Part shown: one piece after another, positions 1 to 7,997 of the stretch
How the letters are laid out: each line of letters begins with the position of its first letter
How positions within the stretch are numbered: position 1 is the stretch's first letter
NCBI GenBank assembly: GCA_000432595.1
Contig: HF996848.1
Location: 30,152-62,177 of the forward strand
Source: Clostridium sp. CAG:710
Lineage (GTDB): Bacteria > Bacillota_I > Bacilli_A > RF39 > UBA660
Length of the DNA stretch: 32,026 nt
Direction: 5' to 3'
The notes under the pieces: model-generated
Seen by the model: only the letters and a program-made list of their open reading frames with translations
Told to the model about the DNA's origin: nothing
Databases searched by the model: none
Position numbers and translations under genes: made by a program

Positions 1-105
1 TTTCCCTACACTAGAGAAATTAAACAACAAACCTGTTAATAATATAACAAGCATTAATCCGATGGCTCCTACGAACCACCACTTCTTTTCTTTTATTTGT
101 TCCAT
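1..105 (-). CDS. Partial membrane-anchored protein, N-terminus only
   Basis: Only the first 35 codons are in the window; the gene runs off the left edge. The ATG (complement of 103-105) follows a good ribosome binding site, TAGGAGTG, and a consensus-like promoter lies upstream. The visible residues are a short charged, Trp-rich start (MEQIKEKKWW) followed by a hydrophobic stretch of about 20 residues (FVGAIGLMLVILLTGLLFNF), which is a signal anchor or the first membrane helix. No family can be named from this fragment. It is transcribed in the same direction as the next gene to the right, but that gene is followed by its own terminator, so the two are probably separate units. Confidence 0.75.
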   Translation of the reverse strand, partial: MEQIKEKKWWFVGAIGLMLVILLTGLLFNFSSVGK

Positions 106-126
106 ATTCTCACTCCTATTATCTAA

Positions 127-155
127 AGTATACAACATTAGAAAATAAATTTCAA
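127..155 (-). promoter_or_regulatory. Sigma-A type promoter of the partial left-edge gene
   Basis: Read on the minus strand: -35 TTGAAA (complement of 150-155), a 17-bp spacer and -10 TATACT (complement of 127-132). Both boxes and the spacing are close to the vegetative consensus, and the start codon lies about 22 bp downstream. Confidence 0.65.
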
Positions 156-185
156 TATAGATTTACAATTTATACAAAAGAAAAA

Positions 186-204
186 TTCTAACCCTATGTT
201 AGAA
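186..204 (-). terminator. Intrinsic terminator of the small unknown gene at 199-603
   Basis: On the minus strand TTCTAAC, loop ATAGG, GTTAGAA forms a perfect 7-bp stem followed by a T-rich run. The stop codon of the preceding gene sits inside the hairpin, a compact arrangement repeated at most gene ends in this window. Confidence 0.65.
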
Positions 205-603
205 CTTTCCATATAATATATTTGATTTTTTCTTTTGCTTCTTATTATCAACACTTAGTACATCAAAATAATTAGTACAAAAAACCCCTAAACCAAGAAA
301 ACTATCAGGAGAAGCTGGACCAGTAATAAGCTTATATCCTTTATCCACATATTTTCTATAATATCTATAGTCATCACTATATGGATCATTAAGCACATCA
401 AAACTAATAACATTGCCCATAAAAGCACCCACATTTCTAACTACATAACAATCAAATTCATAATCAGGCACAAACCCATATTGCTTCATAAAAATATTAT
501 AATCATCCATCTCATCATCACTTAATGGAATATTTTTAAGACCATTATCATCTTTTATTAATTTTTCACCATAAGTACAAGATAAAAAACCATCATGCTT
601 CAT
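199..603 (-). CDS. Hypothetical protein, 134 residues
   Basis: I do not recognise this protein. It has no signal peptide or membrane segment, is rich in Asp and Tyr (for example DDEMDDY, DPYSDDYRYY) and ends in a basic tail (NKKQKKKSN), so it is probably a small soluble cytoplasmic protein. The start is taken as the ATG at the complement of 601-603, which has AGAGAGG about nine bases upstream. An in-frame GTG 36 bp further up has no binding site and lies inside the promoter (TATAAT immediately adjacent), so it cannot start the protein. The gene is a single transcription unit with its own promoter and terminator, and is divergent from the ZIP transporter gene. Function unknown. Confidence 0.6.
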   Translation of the reverse strand: MKHDGFLSCTYGEKLIKDDNGLKNIPLSDDEMDDYNIFMKQYGFVPDYEFDCYVVRNVGAFMGNVISFDVLNDPYSDDYRYYRKYVDKGYKLITGPASPDSFLGLGVFCTNYFDVLSVDNKKQKKKSNILYGKF

Positions 604-630
604 ATAATAATTCCTCTCTTTTTCAAGATT

Positions 631-658
631 ATTATACACAAATTACCATTATTTACAA
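631..658 (-). promoter_or_regulatory. Sigma-A type promoter of the 199-603 gene
   Basis: On the minus strand: -35 TTGTAA (complement of 653-658), a 16-bp spacer, -10 TATAAT (complement of 631-636). Its position downstream of the in-frame GTG decides the start of the gene in favour of the ATG at 603. Confidence 0.65.
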
Positions 659-723
659 TATAAAATAATAACACACCTTAAACAAGTATTTGTAAAAAAT
701 GCATATAATTAATTGGTGATCGC

Positions 724-1473
724 ATGAACTTTGCATTTTTAGTAAGTTTTTTAGCTAGTATTTCTACGCTTTTAGGAGCTGCTGTATTATTTATTGAATA
801 TAAAGATAAAAATAAACTAATAAGTAAATCTCTATCTTTTGCATCAGGAGTAATGATAGCAGTTAGCGTATTGGATTTAATTCCATCCTCAGTAATAGGT
901 CTTAGTAAAAATTTTTATATATTTCCATCAACCCTACTTACACTATCATTTATGGCTATTGGAGTAATTGTATCATTACTTATAAATAAATATCTACCAT
1001 CAGATTTTGAAAAAGCAAAAGATAGTAAATTATACAAAATAGGAATATTTTCAATGTTAGCAATAATTCTACATAATATTCCCGAAGGAATAGCAACATT
1101 CCTAACAACAAATGCTAATGCAAAATTAGGCATTACACTAGCAATAGCTATTGCTCTTCATAATATCCCGGAAGGAATAAGTATTTCTGTACCTTTATAT
1201 TTTGGAACTGGTAGTAAAACAAAAGCAATACTATATACTTTTATATCAGGGATTTCAGAATTCTTTGGTTCAATTCTTGCATACCTATTCTTAAAAAACA
1301 TAGCATCCGATATATTTATAAATCTTCTATATGCACTAATAGCGGGAATAATGATAAGCCTATCAATTGAAGAACTAATTCCTAATGCAAATAAATATTC
1401 AAGAAAAGCTGTTGTGATTAAGTATATTTTAATCGGAATAATATTTATGGGAATTGTACATTTTATTACATAG
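724..1473 (+). CDS. zupT: ZIP-family divalent metal transporter (ZupT/GufA-like)
   Basis: A 249-residue polytopic membrane protein, the usual length for bacterial ZIP carriers, which import Zn2+ and often Fe2+ or Mn2+. Both hallmark metal-site motifs are present: HNIPEG at residues 117-122 in helix 4 and HNIPEG at 146-151 in helix 5. The helix 7-8 region ends in SIEELIP (214-220), also typical. About eight helices can be drawn. There is no His-rich cytoplasmic loop; the loop after helix 3 is short and Lys/Asp-rich. The ATG follows TTGGTGAT, and TATAAT at 704-709 is a likely -10 box without an obvious -35. The gene is monocistronic and ends at a bidirectional terminator. Metal specificity cannot be read from sequence; the symbol reflects the family. 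Confidence 0.88.
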   Translation: MNFAFLVSFLASISTLLGAAVLFIEYKDKNKLISKSLSFASGVMIAVSVLDLIPSSVIGLSKNFYIFPSTLLTLSFMAIGVIVSLLINKYLPSDFEKAKDSKLYKIGIFSMLAIILHNIPEGIATFLTTNANAKLGITLAIAIALHNIPEGISISVPLYFGTGSKTKAILYTFISGISEFFGSILAYLFLKNIASDIFINLLYALIAGIMISLSIEELIPNANKYSRKAVVIKYILIGIIFMGIVHFIT

Positions 1474-1475
1474 AA

Positions 1476-1497
1476 AAAAGGCTATCACTAGCCTTTT
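1476..1497. terminator. Bidirectional terminator between zupT and ponA
   Basis: A 9-bp stem (AAAAGGCTA / TAGCCTTTT) with a 4-base loop, flanked by A-rich sequence on the left and T-rich on the right, so it works in both directions. The TAG stop of ponA (complement of 1488-1490) is inside the hairpin. Confidence 0.8.
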
Positions 1498-4325
1498 ATT
1501 TTTATTGTCCTAGACAATGTTTTAGAATGTCCCTCATAAGTTATAGTATATGTAATTGTATAAGTACCTTCTACCGAACTATCAACTTCATCAACTTCAT
1601 TACCAGATGGATCAATGATTTTAACTTCAATTGAAATGCCAGATGTAATATCTTCTTTGTTTAAATAAGCTATAACATCATCAATAGAAGGAACCTTATC
1701 AAATGAAGATAATGTATCACCAACTTTATATGATGAATTTTTATGTTTTAAAACAGCACTAAATTCATTTGTATCTTTTATTTTATATGTATATGTTACT
1801 CCAGGACTTTCATTATCACTATAATTCTTATAAGAAGTAACGACTTTATAAGTTCCCTCAGGATCACTTACATTTAATATTGTATAAGTAGGATCAGTAG
1901 TAAATGTTAAATAATTATTATCTTTATATATCTTATATCCAAGAGGACCATACTCATCATTCTTTTCATCTTTTGATGAAGATTTAGACCAAGTAAGTGT
2001 TAAACTTAATGCACTTGCATTGTATTCAGCTTTTAAATTTGTAGCATTAGTAAGTTTATTATATTTAACGGACTTTTCAGTTGGCTCAGTACCCTTTTTA
2101 AAGTATTCGTATACAACTTGTGAAGAAGGGGTAGAATCACTAGCAAGTACTGGTGGATTACTTCCCTTTTCAATTCCAACTTTTACAACACTATTTGGAG
2201 CTTCAAATTTAGTTCCTTTTTCCATTATCTTACTTGCAACTGCCCTAAATAACAATCCCCTATATTTACCAGCACTATTTACATTTAAATATTGTGTTTT
2301 AGTTGGTTCATCACAACCATACCATAAACCAATAGAAATATCTGAATTATATCCAATTAACCATGAATCAGGAATTGCTGAACTAGGTAATCCTTTTTTT
2401 CTAGAAACCTCTTCAGGATAGTTAGTAGTACCAGTTTTAGCAGCAATACTATAACCATTCATTCTAGCACCTCTACTTAAACCACTTTGAACAGCAGTTA
2501 CTAACACATCAGTAATCATAAACGCAGTTGAATCACTTATAATTCTTTTGCCCTCTGATTTATATTCAATTACTTCTCCAGAATCTCTATATACAATTTT
2601 ATTAACTGTATAAGGTTCATAATAATAACCACCATTTGCAAATACAGCATAAGCAGCAGCCATAGTAAGTGGATTAGATCCATTAAATGAACCTATCGAA
2701 TGTGCTTCATGGAAATAACTTTCAGTTTTAATACCAAAGCTTTCAACAAACTTTTGATATTTTTCAACTCCTATTTCTTTACTTACCGCTTGGAATGCTT
2801 TTAAAGCAGGAATATTTCTAGATTGTGCAAGTGCAGTTCTAAGAGTTATATTTCCCATATATCCACGGTCAGAGTTTCTTATCTCTTGACCACTTGAATA
2901 AGTATATTTTGTATCACTAAATATTTGATAAGTTGACCAGTTTAAGAATTCCATACCAGGTGCATAATCTATTACCGGTTTAGCAGTAGAACCAATTTGT
3001 CTATTTATATCAGTTGCAAAGTTATATGAATCAATAACATCTCTATTACGTCCACTACCTAATGCTATTATTTTACCAGTTTTAACATCAACTGCCGCAA
3101 CACCAGCTTGAATATAACTATTTTCCCATTTAAATGTTTCTCCACTGAATATCTTATCAACATCAGTTTGTTTTTCTCTATCCATGTTAGTATATATTAA
3201 CATTGGTGTATTATAAGGATTAACTTTATATTTCTTTTGAATTTCTCTTACAACAGTATCAATATATCCTTGGAATTCTGAAGTATCACCTTTATTTCCA
3301 ACAAGTAAACTTTGTACTGGAATTGAATCAGCCATATCTCTTTCTTCTTTTGTAATATAACCATGTTTATACATAAGATTTAATACTGTTCTTCTTCTTG
3401 CAGTTGCAGCTTTTGGATTAATATAAGGATTATAAGAAGTAGGAGCTTTAAACAAGCCAACTATTAGTGAGGCCTCAGCCAAATTAAGTTCTGATGCACT
3501 TTTTCCAAAATAAGTCTTTGCCGCTTGTTCAACCCCATAAGCATTACTACCTAAGAAATGATTATTAGCATAAAACTCTATTATTTCTTGTTTAGTATAA
3601 TTCTTCTCAAGTTTAAATACAGCTAAATATATATCAGTAAATTTTCTTTTTATTCCTTCAAAACCTCTTGCCTCTTTAGAAGTAAAGCTATTTTTTATAA
3701 CCTGCATAGATAAAGTTGAAGCTCCACCAGCATTAGCACTTTTTCCAAGTAACTTGTAAACAACTTGACCAACTGAAGCTTTAAAGAAACGAGCAGCATC
3801 AAATCCATTATGTTGGAAAAATCTAGAGTCTTCAGTAGCAATTATTGCATCTATTAATACTTCACTCATTTCATCATAAGTGATATTCTCCCTTTTCGCA
3901 GTTCCAAGTTCAGTAACAAGTTCATTCTTAGAATCATATACAAGTGTTGATTCCGAATGAACCAATCTTTTAGTATCAAATTCAGGTGCCGTCTTAACTA
4001 CATATGCAAAGAATAAAAGTATACATACAACCGCAAATATACAAAGTGATAAGAAAATAATCACTATAATATTAAGAACTTTTTTTCTTTTACCATTTTT
4101 AGTCAATTTATTAACTAGTTTTGATGCAAGTAGTATAAATGCAACACCAAATATTAATAAGAAAGTAAAAAATCCTCCCATAAATATTAAACTTAGAATT
4201 ACTCCTATAATTCCAACAATCCCCCATTTAACTCTAGGATCATCAAAAGAAAGATTTGGTTTTTTTAATTTATAACTTTTTTTAGTTCTTTTAGATGTAC
4301 TAGTAGATTGTTTTATATTTGTCAT
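1488..4325 (-). CDS. ponA: Class A penicillin-binding protein (PBP1A-type)
   Basis: A bifunctional peptidoglycan synthase of 945 residues. After a basic cytoplasmic tail come two hydrophobic stretches (about 34-70, long enough for two helices, and 83-110). The glycosyltransferase domain (about 130-320) has the catalytic Glu in TEDSRFF (E165), QVIKN and the second acidic segment around KQEIIEFYAN. The transpeptidase domain carries STAK (S446), SRN (502-504) and KTG (630-632), so both activities look intact. After about residue 750 there is a C-terminal extension: a fibronectin-III-like segment (760-845) and an Ig-like segment ending in an extracellular beta-rich repeat. The ATG overlaps the recU stop (ATGA) with GGAGGTG upstream; recU-ponA is a conserved Bacillus pair. 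The possible extra membrane helices at the N-terminus are unusual. Confidence 0.95.
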   Translation of the reverse strand: MTNIKQSTSTSKRTKKSYKLKKPNLSFDDPRVKWGIVGIIGVILSLIFMGGFFTFLLIFGVAFILLASKLVNKLTKNGKRKKVLNIIVIIFLSLCIFAVVCILLFFAYVVKTAPEFDTKRLVHSESTLVYDSKNELVTELGTAKRENITYDEMSEVLIDAIIATEDSRFFQHNGFDAARFFKASVGQVVYKLLGKSANAGGASTLSMQVIKNSFTSKEARGFEGIKRKFTDIYLAVFKLEKNYTKQEIIEFYANNHFLGSNAYGVEQAAKTYFGKSASELNLAEASLIVGLFKAPTSYNPYINPKAATARRRTVLNLMYKHGYITKEERDMADSIPVQSLLVGNKGDTSEFQGYIDTVVREIQKKYKVNPYNTPMLIYTNMDREKQTDVDKIFSGETFKWENSYIQAGVAAVDVKTGKIIALGSGRNRDVIDSYNFATDINRQIGSTAKPVIDYAPGMEFLNWSTYQIFSDTKYTYSSGQEIRNSDRGYMGNITLRTALAQSRNIPALKAFQAVSKEIGVEKYQKFVESFGIKTESYFHEAHSIGSFNGSNPLTMAAAYAVFANGGYYYEPYTVNKIVYRDSGEVIEYKSEGKRIISDSTAFMITDVLVTAVQSGLSRGARMNGYSIAAKTGTTNYPEEVSRKKGLPSSAIPDSWLIGYNSDISIGLWYGCDEPTKTQYLNVNSAGKYRGLLFRAVASKIMEKGTKFEAPNSVVKVGIEKGSNPPVLASDSTPSSQVVYEYFKKGTEPTEKSVKYNKLTNATNLKAEYNASALSLTLTWSKSSSKDEKNDEYGPLGYKIYKDNNYLTFTTDPTYTILNVSDPEGTYKVVTSYKNYSDNESPGVTYTYKIKDTNEFSAVLKHKNSSYKVGDTLSSFDKVPSIDDVIAYLNKEDITSGISIEVKIIDPSGNEVDEVDSSVEGTYTITYTITYEGHSKTLSRTIKIKG

Positions 4326-4894
4326 TTAGACACCTCCAATAAATGATTTATTACCTTAATATAATCTAGCCTTGGCATATACCCATACTCTAGTATATAA
4401 GCATTTGCTTCAAAATAAGACAAAGGAATGGATTTTCTATCAAAATTATCAATAAAATTTATAAAATCTTCCGCAGTAAGTAAAAAGTTTTTATTTAACT
4501 TAGTAAATCTTACTATAAGAAAGCATATTCCACCATTCGCGCTTATATTTCTTATATGTTTAATTTGGTGTTTATGAATATTTGCAAGTGGAAATGATGT
4601 TAAATTATTAGTCTCTTTTGCTTCAAAATCTATATAATGCCCTTTATATAACCCATTATAATCAGTTGTAGATGGTTCCTTAAAATATGCTTCTTTAATT
4701 ACTGCACTACTTCTACTTGGGTAATCAACCTTAGTAATTTGAATTGGTGTAGGTTTTTTATATATAAACGCAACACCCCTATCTACATAATATGAATTAC
4801 TAATATTTAAGTCTTCTTCTAAAGACATCCCCCTATTTCCATAGGATATATCTTTAATAGCTTTAGACATTTTCACTCCACCCGGATATTTCAT
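4322..4894 (-). CDS. recU: RecU Holliday junction resolvase
   Basis: A 190-residue homologue of the Firmicutes Holliday junction resolvase, acting in recombination and chromosome segregation. Visible landmarks are the N-terminal MKYPGG and NRGMSLEEDL, the stalk region with KKPTPIQI and YPSRSSAVIKEAYFK, and the metal-binding nuclease residues TTDYNG (D78), FEAKET (E91, K93) and Q110. The start matches that of Bacillus RecU and has AGGTGATCAG upstream. A TATAAT at the complement of 4912-4917 is a likely -10. It overlaps ponA by four bases, so translation is probably coupled and a PBP and a recombination enzyme share one transcript, as in Bacillus. Confidence 0.94.
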   Translation of the reverse strand: MKYPGGVKMSKAIKDISYGNRGMSLEEDLNISNSYYVDRGVAFIYKKPTPIQITKVDYPSRSSAVIKEAYFKEPSTTDYNGLYKGHYIDFEAKETNNLTSFPLANIHKHQIKHIRNISANGGICFLIVRFTKLNKNFLLTAEDFINFIDNFDRKSIPLSYFEANAYILEYGYMPRLDYIKVINHLLEVSK

Positions 4895-4955
4895 CTGATC
4901 ACCTATTCTAAATTATACTACATTTTTATAAATTTTACTATAGAAAAATATCTAG

Positions 4956-4995
4956 TTTTGTCGAATAAGACAAAATATAAAAAATATATGATAAT
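4956..4995 (+). promoter_or_regulatory. Candidate promoter with overlapping inverted repeat upstream of the 34-residue ORF
   Basis: The perfect inverted repeat TTTTGTC / GACAAAA (4956-4962 and 4969-4975, 6-base spacer) overlaps a candidate -35 AAGACA (4967-4972). A 17-bp spacer later there is GATAAT (4990-4995) as -10. The repeat is placed as an operator would be, but the factor is unknown and AT-rich DNA gives chance matches. Confidence 0.4.
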
Positions 4996-5013
4996 ATCTA
5001 ATAGGTGATTATT

Positions 5014-5118
5014 TTGAAAACAGAAAATATAATAGAAGTATTAAATAAAATGATTGATGAAGTTAAAGGTATTAAAACACAAACACGTTATAATATAATA
5101 ATTAAGGGAATAAAATAA
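5014..5118 (+). CDS. Candidate small protein, 34 residues, TTG start
   Basis: A short frame in the gap between recU and nth, on the opposite strand to both. It starts at TTG with AGGTG six bases upstream, the same style of binding site as neighbouring genes, and ends in TAA one base before the nth terminator hairpin. The predicted peptide (MKTENIIEVLNKMIDEVKGI, then a Lys-rich tail) could form an amphipathic helix. A candidate promoter with an inverted repeat sits directly upstream. I recognise no family. It may equally be a chance frame in a regulatory spacer. Confidence 0.4.
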   Translation: MKTENIIEVLNKMIDEVKGIKTQTRYNIIIKGIK

Positions 5119-5139
5119 AAAGAGAATTATCTTCTCTTT
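5119..5139 (-). terminator. Terminator of the cca-dnaD-nth operon
   Basis: An 8-bp perfect stem (AAAGAGAA / TTCTCTTT, loop TTATC) followed on the minus strand by a T-rich run. The nth stop codon is in the loop. It separates nth from recU-ponA, which therefore need their own promoter. Confidence 0.7.
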
Positions 5140-5750
5140 AAAGCATCCTTATGGCATATATCTTTTAATTTACAATTATCGCAAGATGGCTTAACAGCTT
5201 TACAATAATATCTTCCAAAAAGTATAAACTGATGATGAGTCCTAATCCACCTATCTTTAGGAACTTTTTTCATTAGTTTTTTTTCAACTTTTGTAACGTC
5301 ATCTTTTGCACTTGCTAATCCTAGTCTTTTACTAACTCTTTCAACATGAGTATCAACAGCAAAAGTAGGAATATTATATAAAACGCCTAAAACAACATTA
5401 GCACTTTTATGACCAACACCAGGTATAGCTTCAAGCTCTTCATGAGTTCTAGGAACTACGCCATCATATTTTTCTAAAAGAGTTTTAGCAATTTCTTTAA
5501 CAAACACAGCCTTTTTATTAAATGTACCAATACTTTTAATTATTTCTTTTATAGAAGAAATATCAGCTTTGTTTATATCTTCCAAAGTAGGATATTTAGT
5601 AAATAGTACTTTAGTTACTTCATTCACCCTTTTGTCAGTAGTTTGTGCACTAAGTACTACTGCGATTAATAATTCATAGTCACAATTGAAATTAAGTTCA
5701 CATTTAGGATTTGGAATTAACGCATCAAGATAATCAAATATTTCCTGCAT
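5127..5750 (-). CDS. nth: Endonuclease III (DNA glycosylase/AP lyase)
   Basis: A 207-residue base-excision repair enzyme that removes oxidised pyrimidines and cleaves abasic sites. The helix-hairpin-helix is at about 106-122 (LEAIPGVGHKSANVV) with catalytic Lys K115; the catalytic Asp is D133 in AVDTHVERVSKRLGL. The C-terminal [4Fe-4S] cluster ligands have the exact C-x6-C-x2-C-x5-C spacing (C183, C190, C193, C199). Length and all key residues are typical. Its ATG overlaps the dnaD stop by one base (TAATG), implying translational coupling; dnaD-nth adjacency is conserved in Bacillus. Confidence 0.96.
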   Translation of the reverse strand: MQEIFDYLDALIPNPKCELNFNCDYELLIAVVLSAQTTDKRVNEVTKVLFTKYPTLEDINKADISSIKEIIKSIGTFNKKAVFVKEIAKTLLEKYDGVVPRTHEELEAIPGVGHKSANVVLGVLYNIPTFAVDTHVERVSKRLGLASAKDDVTKVEKKLMKKVPKDRWIRTHHQFILFGRYYCKAVKPSCDNCKLKDICHKDALKRR

Positions 5751-6409
5751 TATTCATCATCCTCAAGCCAATTATATTCAAATACTTCCATTTTTTCTGG
5801 CTTTTCTTTTTTAAACCTTTGCCTATTTTCTTCAACATCATGTTTATTTTTTATACCCTTTTTCTGCCACTCATATAATATTTTATCTATATATCTAAGA
5901 TTAGTAACACCATTAAATATTGCTTCTTTAATAGCTTCTTCAATAAGCTCATTACTTATATTATTTTCAGTCCAAGCTTTTATTATTTCATATTCCATTG
6001 GACTTAGTACTCTACCAAACTCTCTTTCTATAAGTTCAAATATAGTTTTACTATTATTATCCGTATCATTACTATTAGAATCCATAAGAAGTAATGAAAG
6101 CTTTTCATAAAAATATTCTAAAGAAATATATTCTTCACTTATACCTTTATCATTTTTAATAATACAAAAATTAATTAATTTATTATTACTAAGTTTATCT
6201 ACATACGAAAGAACCTTCTCTAAGGTTGTTCCAAATTCTTCACTAATTTTGTGAGCATCAAATATAATCTTATCCCCAGAATTATATAAATACATCAAAA
6301 ACATAAAAGTTTCTAAATCTATATTTAACTGTGGATAAAGTTTATATATATAAATAGGTATAATTATGTTTTTTTCTTTTAATAAGTTAATCATTTTGTC
6401 TTTTTTCAT
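5750..6409 (-). CDS. dnaD: DnaD-domain replication initiation protein
   Basis: A 219-residue protein of the DnaD family, which helps DnaA and the helicase loader open the origin and restart forks in Firmicutes. The N-terminal half (about 1-105) is consistent with the winged-helix DDBH1 domain. The C-terminal DDBH2 domain (about 125-190) has its signature YIDKILYEWQKKG, matching the YxxxIxxxW motif. A low-complexity Asn/Asp/Ser linker (about 113-122) joins them. The gene overlaps cca by four bases upstream and nth by one base downstream, so the three are a tight operon. The N-terminal domain is divergent, so the name rests mainly on the C-terminal motif and gene order. Confidence 0.88.
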   Translation of the reverse strand: MKKDKMINLLKEKNIIIPIYIYKLYPQLNIDLETFMFLMYLYNSGDKIIFDAHKISEEFGTTLEKVLSYVDKLSNNKLINFCIIKNDKGISEEYISLEYFYEKLSLLLMDSNSNDTDNNSKTIFELIEREFGRVLSPMEYEIIKAWTENNISNELIEEAIKEAIFNGVTNLRYIDKILYEWQKKGIKNKHDVEENRQRFKKEKPEKMEVFEYNWLEDDE

Positions 6410-7506
6410 AATTTCCCCCTATAGTTATTTATTATATAAGACTCTATATTTTTATTATCATTAACAAGTAAACCGTCTATAATCCTATTTTCTAAATCAA
6501 TATATATTTTATTTAGATATTTTCCAGGAGGCATAGATAATATCTCCATTATCTTTTTAGCACTAATATTAATATCACCCTTAGCTTTTATAGGAAGACT
6601 ATTATAAACATTAACAACCACGCTCTCATCTAACCCTTTATTAATAGCCGCAACCCTATTCACATATGGTCCATATTTATAAAGAACTCTCCTATCATAA
6701 TTATCAAGAGGCGCAACTTCTTTAATTTTATCCATTAATTCCTTCTCAGCTTTAGTAAAAGGATAATTAGGACTAACATTTAATGAAGACCATATCCCAA
6801 CTAAATCTGTAGATAATTTAATTTCATCAATATTATATATCTCAAGTGATGAGTCAAGTCCTAATCTTTTAATAAGTTCAATACCATGTTTAGCATTAGG
6901 ACTCATAAATATTTTATCAAGTTCATCTTTTTTTCTATTATAAGATATATTAGATAAATATTTCTTTGTTTTTATAATAGCATCATAAACTTCAGGAGTA
7001 AGATTAAAATTAAGAATGGTAGCAAATCTAACAGCTCTTAAAATTCTAAGTGCATCTTCGCTAAATTTTTCAACGCTATCTCCAACTGTCCTTATAAGTT
7101 TATTATCAATATCAACTCTACCATTAAGTAAATCTATTATATTTTTATTACTATCCATACATAAAGTATTTATAGTAAAATCTCTTCTTTTTAAATCTTC
7201 TAATAAATCATCTATATATTCTATTTCAATAGGTTTCCTATTATTATAATAAGTTAATTCTCTTCTAAAAGTAGTAATTTCAAATCTTACTTTTTTTAAA
7301 ACAACAGTAATAGAACCATAAGCTTCTTTAGCAATACTTGAATTAGGAAAAATCTCTCTTAGTTGCTTTGGTGTTGCATTAGTAGCGATATCTACATCAG
7401 CTGAATTTCTACCCATAATATAATCTCTTACAAATCCACCAACTATATAAGCACTAAATCCACTTTTTTCTATTTTTTTAAGTAACTTTAAGGCAATCTC
7501 TAGCAT
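6406..7506 (-). CDS. cca: CCA-adding tRNA nucleotidyltransferase / poly(A) polymerase family
   Basis: A class II nucleotidyltransferase of 366 residues that adds or repairs the 3' CCA end of tRNAs. The catalytic head has VGGFVRDYIMGR (about 22-33) and the metal-binding DVD (residues 37-39), followed by RRDFTINTLCMD and an RILRAVRFA motif, all hallmarks of the family. The protein is a little shorter than Bacillus Cca. Whether it adds all three nucleotides or only some cannot be read by eye. The ATG has GGAGGAATGAC upstream and TATAAT at the complement of 7524-7529, so the cca-dnaD-nth operon starts here. It is translationally coupled to dnaD by an ATGA overlap using TGA as stop. Confidence 0.9.
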   Translation of the reverse strand: MLEIALKLLKKIEKSGFSAYIVGGFVRDYIMGRNSADVDIATNATPKQLREIFPNSSIAKEAYGSITVVLKKVRFEITTFRRELTYYNNRKPIEIEYIDDLLEDLKRRDFTINTLCMDSNKNIIDLLNGRVDIDNKLIRTVGDSVEKFSEDALRILRAVRFATILNFNLTPEVYDAIIKTKKYLSNISYNRKKDELDKIFMSPNAKHGIELIKRLGLDSSLEIYNIDEIKLSTDLVGIWSSLNVSPNYPFTKAEKELMDKIKEVAPLDNYDRRVLYKYGPYVNRVAAINKGLDESVVVNVYNSLPIKAKGDINISAKKIMEILSMPPGKYLNKIYIDLENRIIDGLLVNDNKNIESYIINNYRGKL

Positions 7507-7567
7507 GTCATTCCTCCAACTACATTATAACACAAAACCCACATAATATAAACATTTAGGCAAAAGA

Positions 7568-7590
7568 AAACAGAACATTAAGTTCTGTTT
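7568..7590 (-). terminator. Terminator of the HU gene
   Basis: A 9-bp perfect stem (AAACAGAAC / GTTCTGTTT, loop of five) just after the hup stop, followed on the minus strand by a T-rich run. It separates hup from cca. Confidence 0.75.
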
Positions 7591-7593
7591 ATA

Positions 7594-7866
7594 TTAGTTA
7601 ACTGATTCTTTTAAAGCTGTTCCTGCTTTGAAAGTAACTGCTTTTCTAGCTGGGATTACAACTGTAGCACCAGTTTGTGGGTTACGTCCATTACGTTCTC
7701 CTCTTTGAGAAACTGCAAAAGTTCCGAATCCAGCAACAGGTACTTTGTTTCCTGCTTTTAATGCTTCAGTGATTGTTGCAAATGTTGCATCAATTGCACG
7801 AGTTGCATCAGCTTTAGTTAATCCAGATGCAGCTGCTACTGCTTCTACTAATTCAGATTTTTTCAT
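7594..7866 (-). CDS. hup: HU DNA-binding protein
   Basis: A 90-residue histone-like nucleoid protein that bends and compacts DNA. The whole HU fold is visible: N-terminal helices (MKKSELVEAVAAASGLTKAD), the GFGTFAVSQRGERNGRNPQTG arm entry with the conserved GRNP turn, and the C-terminal helix RKAVTFKAGTALKESVN. The start is the ATG at the complement of 7864-7866, preceded by GGAGGTAATAATA; an upstream in-frame ATG overlaps this binding site and is not the start. G+C content is visibly higher than in surrounding genes, as expected for a highly expressed gene. A small inverted repeat (AAGCA/TGCTT) lies in the upstream region. The spoIVA-hup order is conserved in Bacillus (spoIVA-hbs). Confidence 0.96.
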   Translation of the reverse strand: MKKSELVEAVAAASGLTKADATRAIDATFATITEALKAGNKVPVAGFGTFAVSQRGERNGRNPQTGATVVIPARKAVTFKAGTALKESVN

Positions 7867-7977
7867 TATTATTACCTCCATAATATTATATTAAGCACAT
7901 TATGCTTACATATACAGAATAGCATGAAACACTATCAAAATCAAGCGATTTACACAAAATTTACGAATTTAAAAAAA

Positions 7978-7997
7978 AGATGTCTTATTTGACATCT
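7978..7997 (-). terminator. Terminator of spoIVA
   Basis: A 7-bp perfect stem (AGATGTC / GACATCT, loop of six) followed on the minus strand by eight T. The TAG stop of spoIVA overlaps the base of the stem. Confidence 0.8.

Noticed and set aside
604..639. GTG start 36 bp upstream for the 199-603 gene
   Set aside because: It has no ribosome binding site and overlaps the TATAAT promoter; the ATG at 603 has a good site.
2020..2421. Open frame of 133 codons on the plus strand, antisense to ponA
   Set aside because: No binding site, composition of a shadow of the real gene, and ponA motifs prove the opposite strand.
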